A DNA stretch of 64,000 nucleotides from Brienomyrus brachyistius (taxonomy: Eukaryota; Chordata; Actinopteri; Osteoglossiformes; Mormyridae). The DNA is taken from positions 14,471,191-14,535,190 of the forward strand of contig NC_064540.1 in the NCBI RefSeq assembly GCF_023856365.1, read 5' to 3'. Positions 40,101 to 52,100 of this stretch are shown here, in pieces. A model generated the notes under the pieces. It saw only the letters and a list, made by a program, of their open reading frames with translations, did no database searches and was not told the DNA's origin. The position numbers were made by a program, and so were the translations under genes. Every line of letters begins with the position of its first letter. Positions within the stretch are counted from its first letter, which is position 1.

Positions 40101-43100
40101 GAGGCTACAGATAAATACATTGAATTGAATTCCAGGATTGAATCTATTTGTTCTTTTGCATATGGTTCCTGTCATGGGTGAATGTCTCAATAGGCGGTGC
40201 TGTAGTGAAGTGTTTTCGGCACATAATTGTTCAGACGTTGCTTCTGGTATGTTCCCTAAAACCACCGCAAAACATCAGATCGAACAAACAAGAGGAAAAA
40301 CACTAAACGACTGGAGTATGAAGTCTGCCTGTAAAATAGTATTATAACCTGCAACATATTAAAACATTTAAGCAAAACAATAAAAAAAAAACAATAGACA
40401 AGTACTGTATTCTCAATAAAACGTATTCATATAGAAGTGTATAAAGGCATTTTCCAGAAGAGTAAAGGCATTTTTACAGGAAGCAGCACAAATTACAGGT
40501 CATCCACACACCACATATTCCTTCACCAGAAATAATGGATGAAGAATTCAATGTATCTTATTATCATTCTATCTTATCTATCTGTTTTCATTACTCTATC
40601 CAAGTGAGTGCACTTATTGGCCACTGTTCACACTGCTGACTATGCAGCTCGCCACCACGCTTGTGTTCCCAGATCAGTGTGGTATTATAATGTACTGTAC
40701 AGGATCTTTGCAGATGAAGGTATGCCTATGTGTTCCTTACAAAAATGTACCGCAGATCCAAGATTTTTTCAAATGCAGGTCCTTAAGGTCTCCGTTCCCA
40801 GCTCAGTTCCTGACTATAATAATCTAAACAGCCTGTGTCTCTGTGGTGGACATAGCTCTTCCCAGACCACATCCTTATTATAACGGAGGGGGTGCCCTGT
40901 GTTTCCTGTGGGAAATCACTTCCATTTCCATAATGTCCAATACAGCCTGTGTTTCTGAACTGGAAGTATCTGTTCCCAGATCAGTTCTTTCCTACAACAT
41001 ACTATATACCCTAATTTTGCACGTTAAGGATTCTGTTTCCAGATCAGTTCCTTACTATAATGAATCTTAGATCCTGCAGTACTACCTTGTGGTCTCTGTT
41101 CCTAGATTCTTAACTATAATGAAACATACACCCTATATTTGTGGGTAAATCCAGATCAGTTCTATCCTACACAATATATGTTTGCATTTCTGATCCTAGA
41201 TCAGTCTCTGACAATTATGTCACAATTTACCCTCTGATAACTAGATGTCACTGGTCCCTATTCAGTTCCTTCCAATAAATGACCACAGATTGTGCCCTTA
41301 TAGGATGAAGGTGTCTGTTCCCAGATCGGTTCCTGGCTGCAATGTCCTATACACCCTGGCTTGCGGGGTGGCCAAGCCTTTTCTCTCATCAATTGCTTAC
41401 CATCATGTACCATGTAAAAACTGGAGGTGGTTCTCTCTAGTCTGAGGTTAGTTTCTTAGTATAGCATAATAAGCAGTCCTCAGTATAGTCTAGCATAGCG
41501 TGGTTACATCAATCAGGCCAGGTTAGGGAGCATGAGCTGGTGTAGCATGCTGCCGCACCCACCACAAACTCCTCGGGATCCCAGCCGGCGATCAATCAGA
41601 GGAAATTAAATGCTGAGCAACAAATCCATTAGATGCCTCTTTTCACAGATGACTTCCTTCCTATAACGTACCATACACCCTGTTGTAGCAGGTGAAGCAT
41701 TTTGTTCCCAGATCAATTATTTCCTATAACATACCATACACCCTAATTTTGCAGGTGAAGCATTCTGTTCCCAGATCAGTTCTTTCCTATAAGGTACCAT
41801 ACACCCTAATTTTGCAGGTGAAGCATTGTGTTCCCAGATTATCAGGGTCAGCACCTATTTTGTCCCAGTCAAGCTGAGCATGTGACTACCTGTTAACACC
41901 TCTGATGTATGTTTGAATCCCATCTCCTCTGTTTTTGTATTTTGTTCCCTAGTCATTGGTATCAGTTTTTCTGGTTTCTGGGATTTTCTGTTTTGGTTTT
42001 CTTGCTTAGTGCCTTGGTTGTGTTTTAAATGTCATTCTTATTTCACCAGTGTTAGATTCTGTTTTCCTTGTTTCTTTGTCAGTTCCTAGTTTCCCTATTT
42101 AGCTTTTGAGTTAATTAGTAGTTTCACCTGTTCCCCGTTCTTGTGCCTGTCCTTGTGCGTTTGCCTGATTGCTCGTTGTCCTGCACCCTCCCCGATTGGT
42201 TAATTGTCTGTCTCACTCCTGCTTGTCGTTACCCGGTTCAGCTTTTGTATTTAAGTTCCTGCCTGAGTTCAGTTCTCTAGTGGGTCATTGCAAAAGGAAA
42301 AGAAAGAGGAAAGAGAAAAGGGGAAAGGGGAAAGGGGAAGAGGAAATAGGAAAGGGGAAAGAGGAAAGGGGAAAGGGGAAGAGGAAAGAGGAAAGGGGAA
42401 GGGGAAAGAGGAAAGGGGAAAGGGAAAGAGGAAAGGGGAAAGAGGAAAGGGGAAGAAGAAAGGGGAAAGGGGAAGAGGAAAGGGGAAAGAGGAAAGGGAA
42501 AGAGGAAAGGGGAAAGAGGAAAGGGGAAAGGGGAAAGAGGAAAGAGGAAAGGGGAAAGAGGAAAGGTGAAAGAGGAAAGGGAAAGAGGAAAGGGGAAAGA
42601 GGAAAGGGGAAAGGGGAAAGAGGAAAGAGGAAAGGGGAAAGAGGAAAGAGAAAGGGGAAAAAGGAAAGAGGAAAGGGAAAGGGGAAAGAGGAAAGGGGAA
42701 AGGAACTTTATTTATCCCAAGGGAAATGATTTTATCGTGAACATGCTCAGTGCAACAAGAGGGATAAAGATAAGACAGGAAAGATCTTAAAAAGAACAGG
42801 AGTAATAGTGTGATGGATGTTGAATGTTGTGTGATTTGTAACCTGCCCGCCTGCCTGCCCGCCCCTTGTTTTCCCTGCCCCATTTATAGTTAGTCTTCGT
42901 TTTTCCCCTTTTACTTTTCACCCCTCCTGGTCCATTTGTTTTGTTGTGTTCCCCATGTTTTCTGTTCAGTTAATAAAGCCCCGTGTTCCCTGAGCCGCCA
43001 GTGGGTCGTGCACATTCTGTCCCCGCCTGCACAGTGCCTCGCCCTTGCTCCAAATCGGTCCGGGTCCTTGACACAGATCAGTTGCTGACTGTAACGTCCC

Positions 43101-46100
43101 CTATACCCCCTGTTTCCCAGATCAGCTCCTGATTATGTTTGCTATGGATGTGTTTCAGGTTCCAGAGCATTTCCTTACAGTAGTACACCATTGATCATGT
43201 TAGTGTACTAGCACAGTGAGGTTTACCATGATTAATCATACAGCACCCTGTGTGAGAAGGTCTGTTCCTGGATTAGTTCTTTATTATAATGTATCAATTT
43301 GTAAATGGAGGTCTGTGTTATTCAAACAGATTCTTACTATAATGGAGGATAGAGACTATTCTATATTCTGTTCCCAGATCAACTACTGCCTATAATGTTC
43401 AATACACCCTGTTTGTGGTAGACGTTGATGTTCCCAGATCTTACATATACATACTTTACATTCTGGATTTACCTGGGGAGGTGAATCACTTGGAGAATCT
43501 GTCCCTTACTATAATGTACCACACACCCTGTATTAGCACATTTCTGTTTCCAGTTCAGTCCTTTACCATACTGTACAAAAAACCCTGTCTTTGCAGTGGA
43601 AGGTTGCCATTTCCGGATCAGTTCCTTACTATAATGTATTCTAAACTCCGTGGTGCCATGACACAGCACAGGGCCCCATTTGTGGACGTGTACCAGCATT
43701 TACCTTCCACTTTAGCGTACTCAGAAAGCCGCTGGTAGTTGACCAGAGCTGCCTGCTCCAAACAGCTGCGGATGACGGCCTTCACCTCCTCCTGTAGGAC
43801 GGGGGTTACTATGTCTTTCATGAGGACCTGAGGAAATGACAGGCAAACAGTGCTTACTCAGTCCGTCAGGCTCAGCAGAATAACTCCTACACTACAGGCT
43901 GATCTGTGTGTGTTAAACTGGATCTATATCCATAATTATTATGTTTTTTTAACATAGGAGAATTAGTATAGGAAAAAAAATCTAAACAATAAAATCTCAT
44001 TAAAAAAAATTAAAAAAATTGTTTAAATATGTCAAAATGTGATTCACCAAATACACGACATCACACAGCCCGCTCTCCGAGACATCCTCTGCAGATGGTT
44101 CAGTAAAGTTAAAATGAAAACAAAATGTTCCATCTTTGTGGCTTTAGGCACTAAAATCATCTTAGTATGAGTTCATCATTTATAAAGTTACTGGAAGTCA
44201 AAGGCATGAATCGTTCCACATGGCTGCATTAACTAAGATCTGCTTTTAAAAATGACCAAATGCATTGTGGCCAGTTCACATCAGCTTGTTTTAGTCAAAA
44301 ATGCTGAACCTGGTAAGAAATAGAGCAGAAACAAACACATGTTTGGTTAAAAATCACAAGATAGAAAGGTCCGGCCATCTACTAAGTAAGCAAATAAGTA
44401 AATCAAGAATAAAAGAGCAAGAGAAACTATTTCAGGGGAAAAAAGAAACTTTCTCTTAAAGAAGCTACTTTTTGTAGAGACCTCTCACATAACCAGTGAT
44501 CATGGCCACAGTATAGAGGAAAAAAATGGATGGAATCCTTTGCATCATACTTTGTATTAAAGAGGCTATTTCATGAAATATTCTGCATACCCTTTCTAGT
44601 AAAGACAGCGTGGCTTTTAAAGCTCCCTCAGGCCGGCCAAACGGGAAGCAATACCTGGTGAGAGAAATTACAGTGTGTGGGCAATTTGCATCTCAAACCA
44701 GGGGCTCCACATACTATCCCCCCAGCTATACCCACACAATCCCCCATCTATCCCCATGCTATCCCCTCACTATCCCCATGTTATCCCCACACTATCCCCA
44801 TGCTATCCCCAGCTATCCACAAAATGTCCTCCCGCTATCCCTCCCCATTATATTCTCATGCTATCCCCCCAGCTATCCCCATGCTATCCCCACCTATCCA
44901 CAAACTGTTTTCCTGCTATCCCTCCCCATTATATTCTCATGCTATCCCCCCAGGTATCCCCATGCTATCCCCAGCTATCCACAAACTGTCCTCCCGCTAT
45001 CCCTCCCCATTATATTCTCATGCTATCCCCCCAGCTATCCCCATGCTATCCCCACCTATCCACAAACTGTCTTCCTGCTATCCTTCCCCATTATATTCTC
45101 ATATCCCCCAGCTATCCCCATGCTATCCCCAGCTATCCACAAACTGTCCTCCCGCTATCCCTCCCCATTATATTCTCATGCTATCCCCCCAGCTATCCCC
45201 ATGCTATCCCCAGCTATCCACAAACTGTCTTCCTGCTATCCCTCCCCATTATATTCTCATGCTATCCCCCAGCTATCTCCAAGCTATCCCCGGCTATCCA
45301 CAAACTGTCCTCCCGCTATCCCTCCCCATTATATTCTCATGCTATCCCCCCAGCTATCCCCATGCTATCCCCAGCTATCCACAAACTGTCTTCCTGCTAT
45401 CCCTCCCCATTATATTCTCATGCTATCCCCCAGCTATCTCCAAGCTATCCCCAGCTATCCACAAACTGTCTTCCTGCTATCCCTCCCCATTATATTCTCA
45501 TGCTATCCCCCAGCTATCTCCAAGCTATCCCCGGCTATCCACAAACTGACTTCCCACTATCCCTCCCCAATATTTCCCCATTATATCCCCACACTATCTT
45601 CCCAGCTATCCCCACCAAAATATCTCCCCAGCTATCCTCATGTTATCCCCGGCTATCCACAAACTGTCCTATCGCTATTCCCCCTATTATATCCCTATGT
45701 TATACCCCCAGCTATCCACACACTGTCCTCCTGCTATCCCTCCAGTTATCGCCCCATGCTATCCTCATGTTATCCCCATGGTATCCCCTAGGAATCCCCA
45801 CACTATCTCTGGCAGAACACAATACAGTAAGTGCTTTCATTAACTTTAATGTGCCAGTGTTCTAAAGGTATTTTTCTTGTGCTGAACAATTCACCATAGC
45901 TCTTGAGTCAACAGGGATGAAAAGAGAATATAAAGCTGTTATCCACTGTTTAAATTTGCCAGTGAAGAGCAGCTGGGCCCAGCAGCACCTGAAATGTGTG
46001 ATTTGGTTCTCCAGAAGAACCCGTAGACGTTCCTTGATCTCCTCAAAACGCTCTTTCTCCTCCACCGTCACTGTCCCAATCCCGTCTGGCCTGGAATCAC

Positions 46101-49100
46101 ACACATATGCATTGTGTCGGCGCATACAGCAACAAAGAATCCGAATGAAAATGCATGTGTACTCTGTGCTTGTGTGGACGTGTTGAGTGGGACTGGTAGC
46201 CTTTATTTACCTTCTGGTTAACATGTACATCTTAGGAACCTATCTAATGCCCACCTCAAGTTGCTGAATCAACTACCCATACTCACTATACCACAGATAG
46301 TATTTTATGTTTTAAATTTGTATATTTGAAGGAATACTATTTTCTGTAAGTGTTCATCAGTCACCCTCCTTTGAAGGAGGATCACTAAAGATTTTTTTCA
46401 TAGAATTTGTAATGATTTTTGAGTCCCACTGAAGTTACTTGTGGCAATTAGAGTATAAAAAATTGTTTAAAATGGAAATAAAAATTGAATCTCACTGAAG
46501 TTAAATCCTCAATCCCCAGAATCCTCAGTGACAAGACACCTGTCCATGGCCTAATCCTCTGAGGTCCTGGGGAGCTCGGGGGGTGGGCGGGCTGCCGCTG
46601 AAAGGCCCGGGGGAGGGATTTACACCTGTGCAGCACCCTCATCTGTGGTGTCCGTTTCTGTGCGGTGAGACCTTTCAGCTGAATAAACCAAGTCCCTCCT
46701 TTAGGTCTGGGGCCTGAGCTGGGCTAACCCCCACTCTGCCATCCCCCCCCCCCATAGAGTTGTGTACCACAAAAGGCCAGGCCAGGAGCTCACAAAGGCC
46801 CCAATAAACCAGCAGTCAGGGGTTAATGGGCTGTCTTTATCCCTCGTAAGTCTCTGCAGGTCATTCACTACCTGAGGCCAGACAGAGCAGGAAAATAACC
46901 CCAAATTAACACTGTCATGTTCCCCTGACCTTTGAGTAGGAAGACATGTATTAAAACGTCAATTTCCCCGTCCACAAAGGGAAAACGCATCTTTTACACA
47001 CGATGACTAAAGCGCTCCCCTCGTTTAACAATGGGGCACCTCCGAACACACCAGCATGACGCCCCCCCAGCAGTAAAGAGCGCCAGTCTCCGGTCAGGTC
47101 CGCACGCGCCAGACCTGGAAGTCTAACTGGTGAAAAAATGGTCTAAACTGAACTTTTGAACGAGATTAATAGTACTGATTGAAAAACAGTCTTCAATTTT
47201 TATCATGCAATAAAAATTGTTAGGGTATCTTTTCAATGTAAAATCCTGAATTGTGTATGTGGCCATAATGAAGGGGGGGGGGGTTATTTCAGCCTCCCCA
47301 AACATCCTCACCACACTCATGATATGACCTCACTCAGCCCTCAAAGCCCTACCAGTCAGGAAGAAAGGGACTGTAGGTTAAGCTCTGTATGCCTGTCTGC
47401 CTGTGGTTCAGGTTGGGGGTGGGGCTGTGAATCTGTATCGTATCCATGAAGGCCTGGAAGCTTGAATCACTCCTTGGACCATCTAGAAACTGCAGCCACA
47501 TCTGAGGCAACGCATTCAGCCCCTGCGTACCTTGCATATCCTCACCCCTCTGCTCTCATGCCATATCCCATGGAGATGACATCTCCTGTGGCGCGACGAA
47601 GGACATGTCAGCCCACCTGCCTGCTAGCCTCACATGACCCTCCTCAGCCATGTCACAAACAGTGATGCCCCTCAATGTCCCCCGTCCCACTCTACACGCA
47701 TGTTATGGCAGACTGTCCCGCGCCTGCGTACATCACAGGGTGTCACAGGGAAAATCCAGAAAATAAATCTAACTATTGATAACAAAGGCCGTTATAATCT
47801 CGTCCCTCCTCCAACACATTCTCTCCATACTTACGTAAAATTACTCTTGCACATGTAGCGATAAGCTGAGCAGTATTAGAACTTCGGCTAATGCTACATG
47901 TCGCTGTTTGACTAGCAATGTATGTTTCTCTAGACCACATTGCGTTGGAGTCAGCGGCGAAGTGATGGCTGTCCAGCTGGTTCCGGAAGGACCTCGGACA
48001 ATGGCAGGACAGCTGCTCCACATGATGGGCTGTCATCCTGTCATCCTGGACCTCCAGGCTGACCCGCACACCCCCGTCCCCATCGTCCATCCTCCCTGAC
48101 TCCCAGCATCTCCCTGTCCGACCTGATCATCGCACGGTGGGAACAGACAGCCCACCTCTATGCCATCAGGATCTGTCACCCAACTGGCGGATTGACACGC
48201 ACGGCCTGTGACCTTCTCTCAAGATGATGTGGGCGGCTGGTTTGTATGCTAAGCGAAAGCAAGTAGCGGCCATATTTGGCTGGCCGCTCGAGTCGGTACT
48301 GACGTTGGGTTGTGCAGGACTGTCTCCGATTAGTCACGCCCAGTTGAGCGTGTACCTTTGTCACGTTTTAGTGATACCCAATTCTCAAGTAAAACAACTC
48401 TTTAATAAACCACTTTTCGCTATCCATCTAAGCAAATCACCTTTTAATACCGGTTTCCTTTGATTGGGATAAAACATGGAATTTGTGTGACAGTCTGTCC
48501 CAAACTTATCCAGTTGAATATCGTGACCCCTCTTTCAAAAGGTCAGATAATTACAAGGGGCCGTGTGAATAGCCACAATGGAGAGGACAAAAACTCAGGC
48601 TTACCTTTTAGGTTCAGTGGCCGGCTGCAATTTGTAATCCCTTTTTTTTTAACTCCTTTTTTGGGAGTGTCTGAGGCTCAGTGACTGAGGGTTGGGCCCT
48701 GCCCCCCTCAGTCCCTGGCCACACCGCGCCCCCTAATTCGGGCCAGTTGGGACTTTGGGTGTTTGGCGTGGGGTGATTGGTGTTTGGAATTATGAGATTA
48801 AGAAAAAAAGAAAACATAAAGAAAAGTAAGATAAAAACTAATCACAATGACAAACATGGGATTTTTCAATGAAGACAACAAGGAAAAAAAAATCACTGAA
48901 ATGGAGCATAATGTACATAAAGGGTTAAAGTGGAACATTTGACCATGGGGATGATCAATCAGCAAAAGGGAGCTGAAGATGAATTGGTCCATAAGGAGCA
49001 GGTTCTTCCCGGTCAGCTTTGTTCTAGCTGTCCAGCAGCGTATAAGGGTGTGTGTGTTTGGGGGGGCAATCTGCCTAACTGTTCATTGGGAATGTGGGGG

Positions 49101-52100
49101 GGGTGGGCTGTCTGCCTACCTATTCCCATGGGGAAGCTGATTGCTTACCTATTGCTGTCGGGGACACGGTCTGCCTATCTGTTCCTGTGTTGGGGGCAGG
49201 GGGGGGGGGGCTGAGTGCTTACCTGTCCCTGTGTGGGGGGGGGGGCTGCTGGCTACCTACCTGTCCCTGTGTGGGGGGGGGGCTGCTGGCTACCTACCTG
49301 TCCCTGTGTGGGGGGGGGGCTGCTGGCTACCTACCTGTCCCTGTGTGTGGGGGGGGGGGGGGGCTGCTGGCTGCCTACCTGTCCCTGTGTGTGGGGGGGG
49401 GGGGGGGATGCTGACTACCTACCTGTCCCTGTGTGGGGGGGGGGGGCTGCTGGCTGCCTACCTGTCCCTGTATGGGGGGGGGCTACCTACCTGTTCCTGT
49501 GTATGTGTGTGAGTGTGTGTGTGTGTGGGGGGGTATCTACCTGTTCCCATGGACGTGTGAGGCACAGAAGGCGAAGCTGTAGTGCAGCAGGGTGGGGTCG
49601 ATCATGGCGCCATTCTCGGCCCGCTCCAGCAGGTCGTTCAGGTAGCACAGGTGTCTGTGACAGCCCCGTACACCGTTCCGGGCGCAATACTCGTCCAGGA
49701 CGAACACCTGACCCGGACTGAACCAGCCCTGCACACGGAGACACTGACAGCGTCAGGGAGCTGGCTAACCCCAGAGGGTCATTAACCGGCACGATACCTA
49801 TCAGTGTAAACTGCATCCAGGGTCACAGGTCCTAAAGTGTTTATGTTTTTTTTTAATTCCTAATACAGTATTACATCAATCTGCTTGAGGAAACATGCCA
49901 GCATAGCATGACAGTGTGGGAAGTGCAGGGCGAGGTCTGCATGTCCTCACCAGGCAGGAGTACGAGTCGCTCAGCCTGTGGTCCAGGGTGAGTCGCTGTA
50001 GCGTCTCAAACAGCGAGGCGTGATCGAAGCTGCACGGATTGGTGGAGATAAATTCGTCCATCCCATGTTTCTGGGCTCTGTCCGCATCTAATCCAGGCAG
50101 GCCAGAAGCGGGAAAGGGGTGGGATTCACAAAAGGCACCATGTCAGCAGGGGCAACGCTGCCTGTTCCAGGGCATGTCATTCAACACTGCCCCCTACCTG
50201 TGAGAGGCCACACTACTCTACAGCAAAAAGCCACACAGCTAATCAGCTTCATTGTCAACTTGCATCTCGGTAAAAAACAAGGCACTGAACTCAACCGAAG
50301 GAAATTTGCCAAATTTCTAGTGCAGCACTAGCAATACGGACACACTCAATCCCAATTAACGTTAAAGTAATACCTGCAGTTTCATAATCATTTAGAAATT
50401 TTGACTTGTAAGTGTATTCCGTGAACTCAGTGACAGATATAAGCTTCAGTTTAAATAAAAAAAAATACAAACTGCCGTAACTGCCGTCAACACCACGACG
50501 AATCCCAATGGTCATTTTGACCGAAATGCAATTTCTACCACAGATATTTTAAAATGTAACCTACATGAGGACATCTTGCCACCGACATGCATGAGTCTTG
50601 ACGTGGACAAGTTTGCCCGTGTGCGAACAGGCTGACGATCGCTGGCTAGCAGCCACACTGCAGCGATTGCTTGTTAATCATTTCAAATAAAATAAAAAAC
50701 GACGGGGGGGGGGGGGCACCAGAAGCGCACAGCGAGGGCTACATCCTGGCGTTTGCGATGAATTAATAGCCTGAGTGTGCTCACACTCGGCCATTCAGCC
50801 AAGCCCTGCAGGCAGTGCTCCTGGGGCAGGGCTAATTAATCCCACCCCATGCCACTAAAACACGGCCCACAAACACTCAGTGCAATGGGGGAATGGCCTA
50901 CTGAAGCCCCCCACCCCAACACCTTTGTTCATTAAAGGATAAATAAATGAGACAACATATTTTCACTTTTCATTACTGTTAGTGGCTTTGCCATTAGCTA
51001 TAGATGAAGCCCTCAGTAAACAGACGGACTTTAATCCCAGGCCTGACCACTGCAATCTATTTCTGCTTTAATACCCCTTTTACCCAGGATTTAACGTCTG
51101 TACTAGAGCCTGGCGCTCATTAGCTGGAACTAGTTTGAGCAAAGACTAAGTAAACAAACTTTCTTTACATTTTGTTTAGTAATCTTAAAGGTCAACAAAG
51201 GATCAGAATTAATTTACAAAATATCGCTTCATCTGTTTATTTAAGCCTCCACAATTCCCTGAAAGATTCTGTTGCTTAAATGAATATATACAGAGACATT
51301 TAAATAAGAAAATAATACAAAAAAAAAAGTTTCAATTAAAAATTCAAATGAACAAACAATAAGATCAATCATTTAATTTGATTAAATATAACATTAATTG
51401 TTCCAATCTCTAACTGACCAGCTGTTTAGAGGTAAAAAACGTTTGTTCTTTTTTTTCCACAATGATATCATGGACGCAAAACCCTGGACAAAAAGGTGCC
51501 TTGGTGTCTTTCTGACGTGACTCAATGTGATCTTGTCATGTCTGACATTACAGGAGCACAGATGAGCGTCTAGACAGTAACAGGCAGCGACACCATTCAG
51601 CCCTGTTTAGATAAACGGAAAACAAATGACAATGATTGACGGCTGCTATTCATTTATAGACTCTAACTCGAAGAGTCATAACTAGGAGGTTCCGGCTATT
51701 TGGCCAGGGTCATTGCGATAGCCGGGGTCCTTCGGCCTTCATCTTGGGTGCCCTGTGCTGTCAGGGGAGACCTGGTATGACAAGTCCTATTTCCCAGAAG
51801 CAGCTAAATTAATAAGCTTCTCCATGTCCAGTAGCTGCTCCCTGGATTTCTTGCTCTCTAAAGGAAATGAGAAGTCACGCCTGTCAGGATTGGCTACTCA
51901 TTCACCATCAGGACAATGAGGTCCGTGTTGGGCTGTCTACAGCATTTCCATCACCTTCACTGCTCAGGACAAATACACAGAGGTATGCAAGCACCATCAC
52001 GCCGTTAAACCAGAGACACCGGATCACTGACTCCGGCCACCACTGAATGATGACACAATGTCCGCAGGAACCACGCACAACACAAGAGCCCCTCCCAACG

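Larger units (their letters stand above)
40630..43660. repeat. degenerate ~60-63 bp tandem family, interrupted by an LTR-like insertion
   Basis: The clearest units are at 41,690-41,830: tttgcaggtgaagcattctg, then ttcccagatcagttctttcc, then tataaggtaccatacaccct. The same words (cccagatcagttcctt, actataatgtac, acaccctg) recur with many changes and gaps from about 40.63 to 43.66 kb, suggesting an old minisatellite. The right end lies about 45 bases from the exon at 43,704. Confidence 0.8.
38458..43703 (-). other. cadps: cadps intron (5.2 kb) with LTR insertion and degenerate 60-bp repeats
   Basis: Starts (transcript sense) with the degenerate ~60-bp family, into which an LTR-like element has inserted. 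Nearer the cassette exon it is unique sequence with minor repeats: three copies of gtcagaggtgaagag near 38.5 kb, and a ctgtctattgtctgtctact pattern at 39.15-39.23 kb. No gene recognised. Confidence 0.75.

Noticed and set aside
42169..42729. 186-codon lysine/glutamate/arginine-rich frame
   Set aside because: Translation of the GA-rich simple repeat in the LTR-like element.
44610..45791. 393-codon open frame on the plus strand (and two overlapping frames)
   Set aside because: Produced by the 81-bp array, whose period is a multiple of 3. All three plus frames are open with the same repetitive peptide, and the region is a cadps intron on the other strand.
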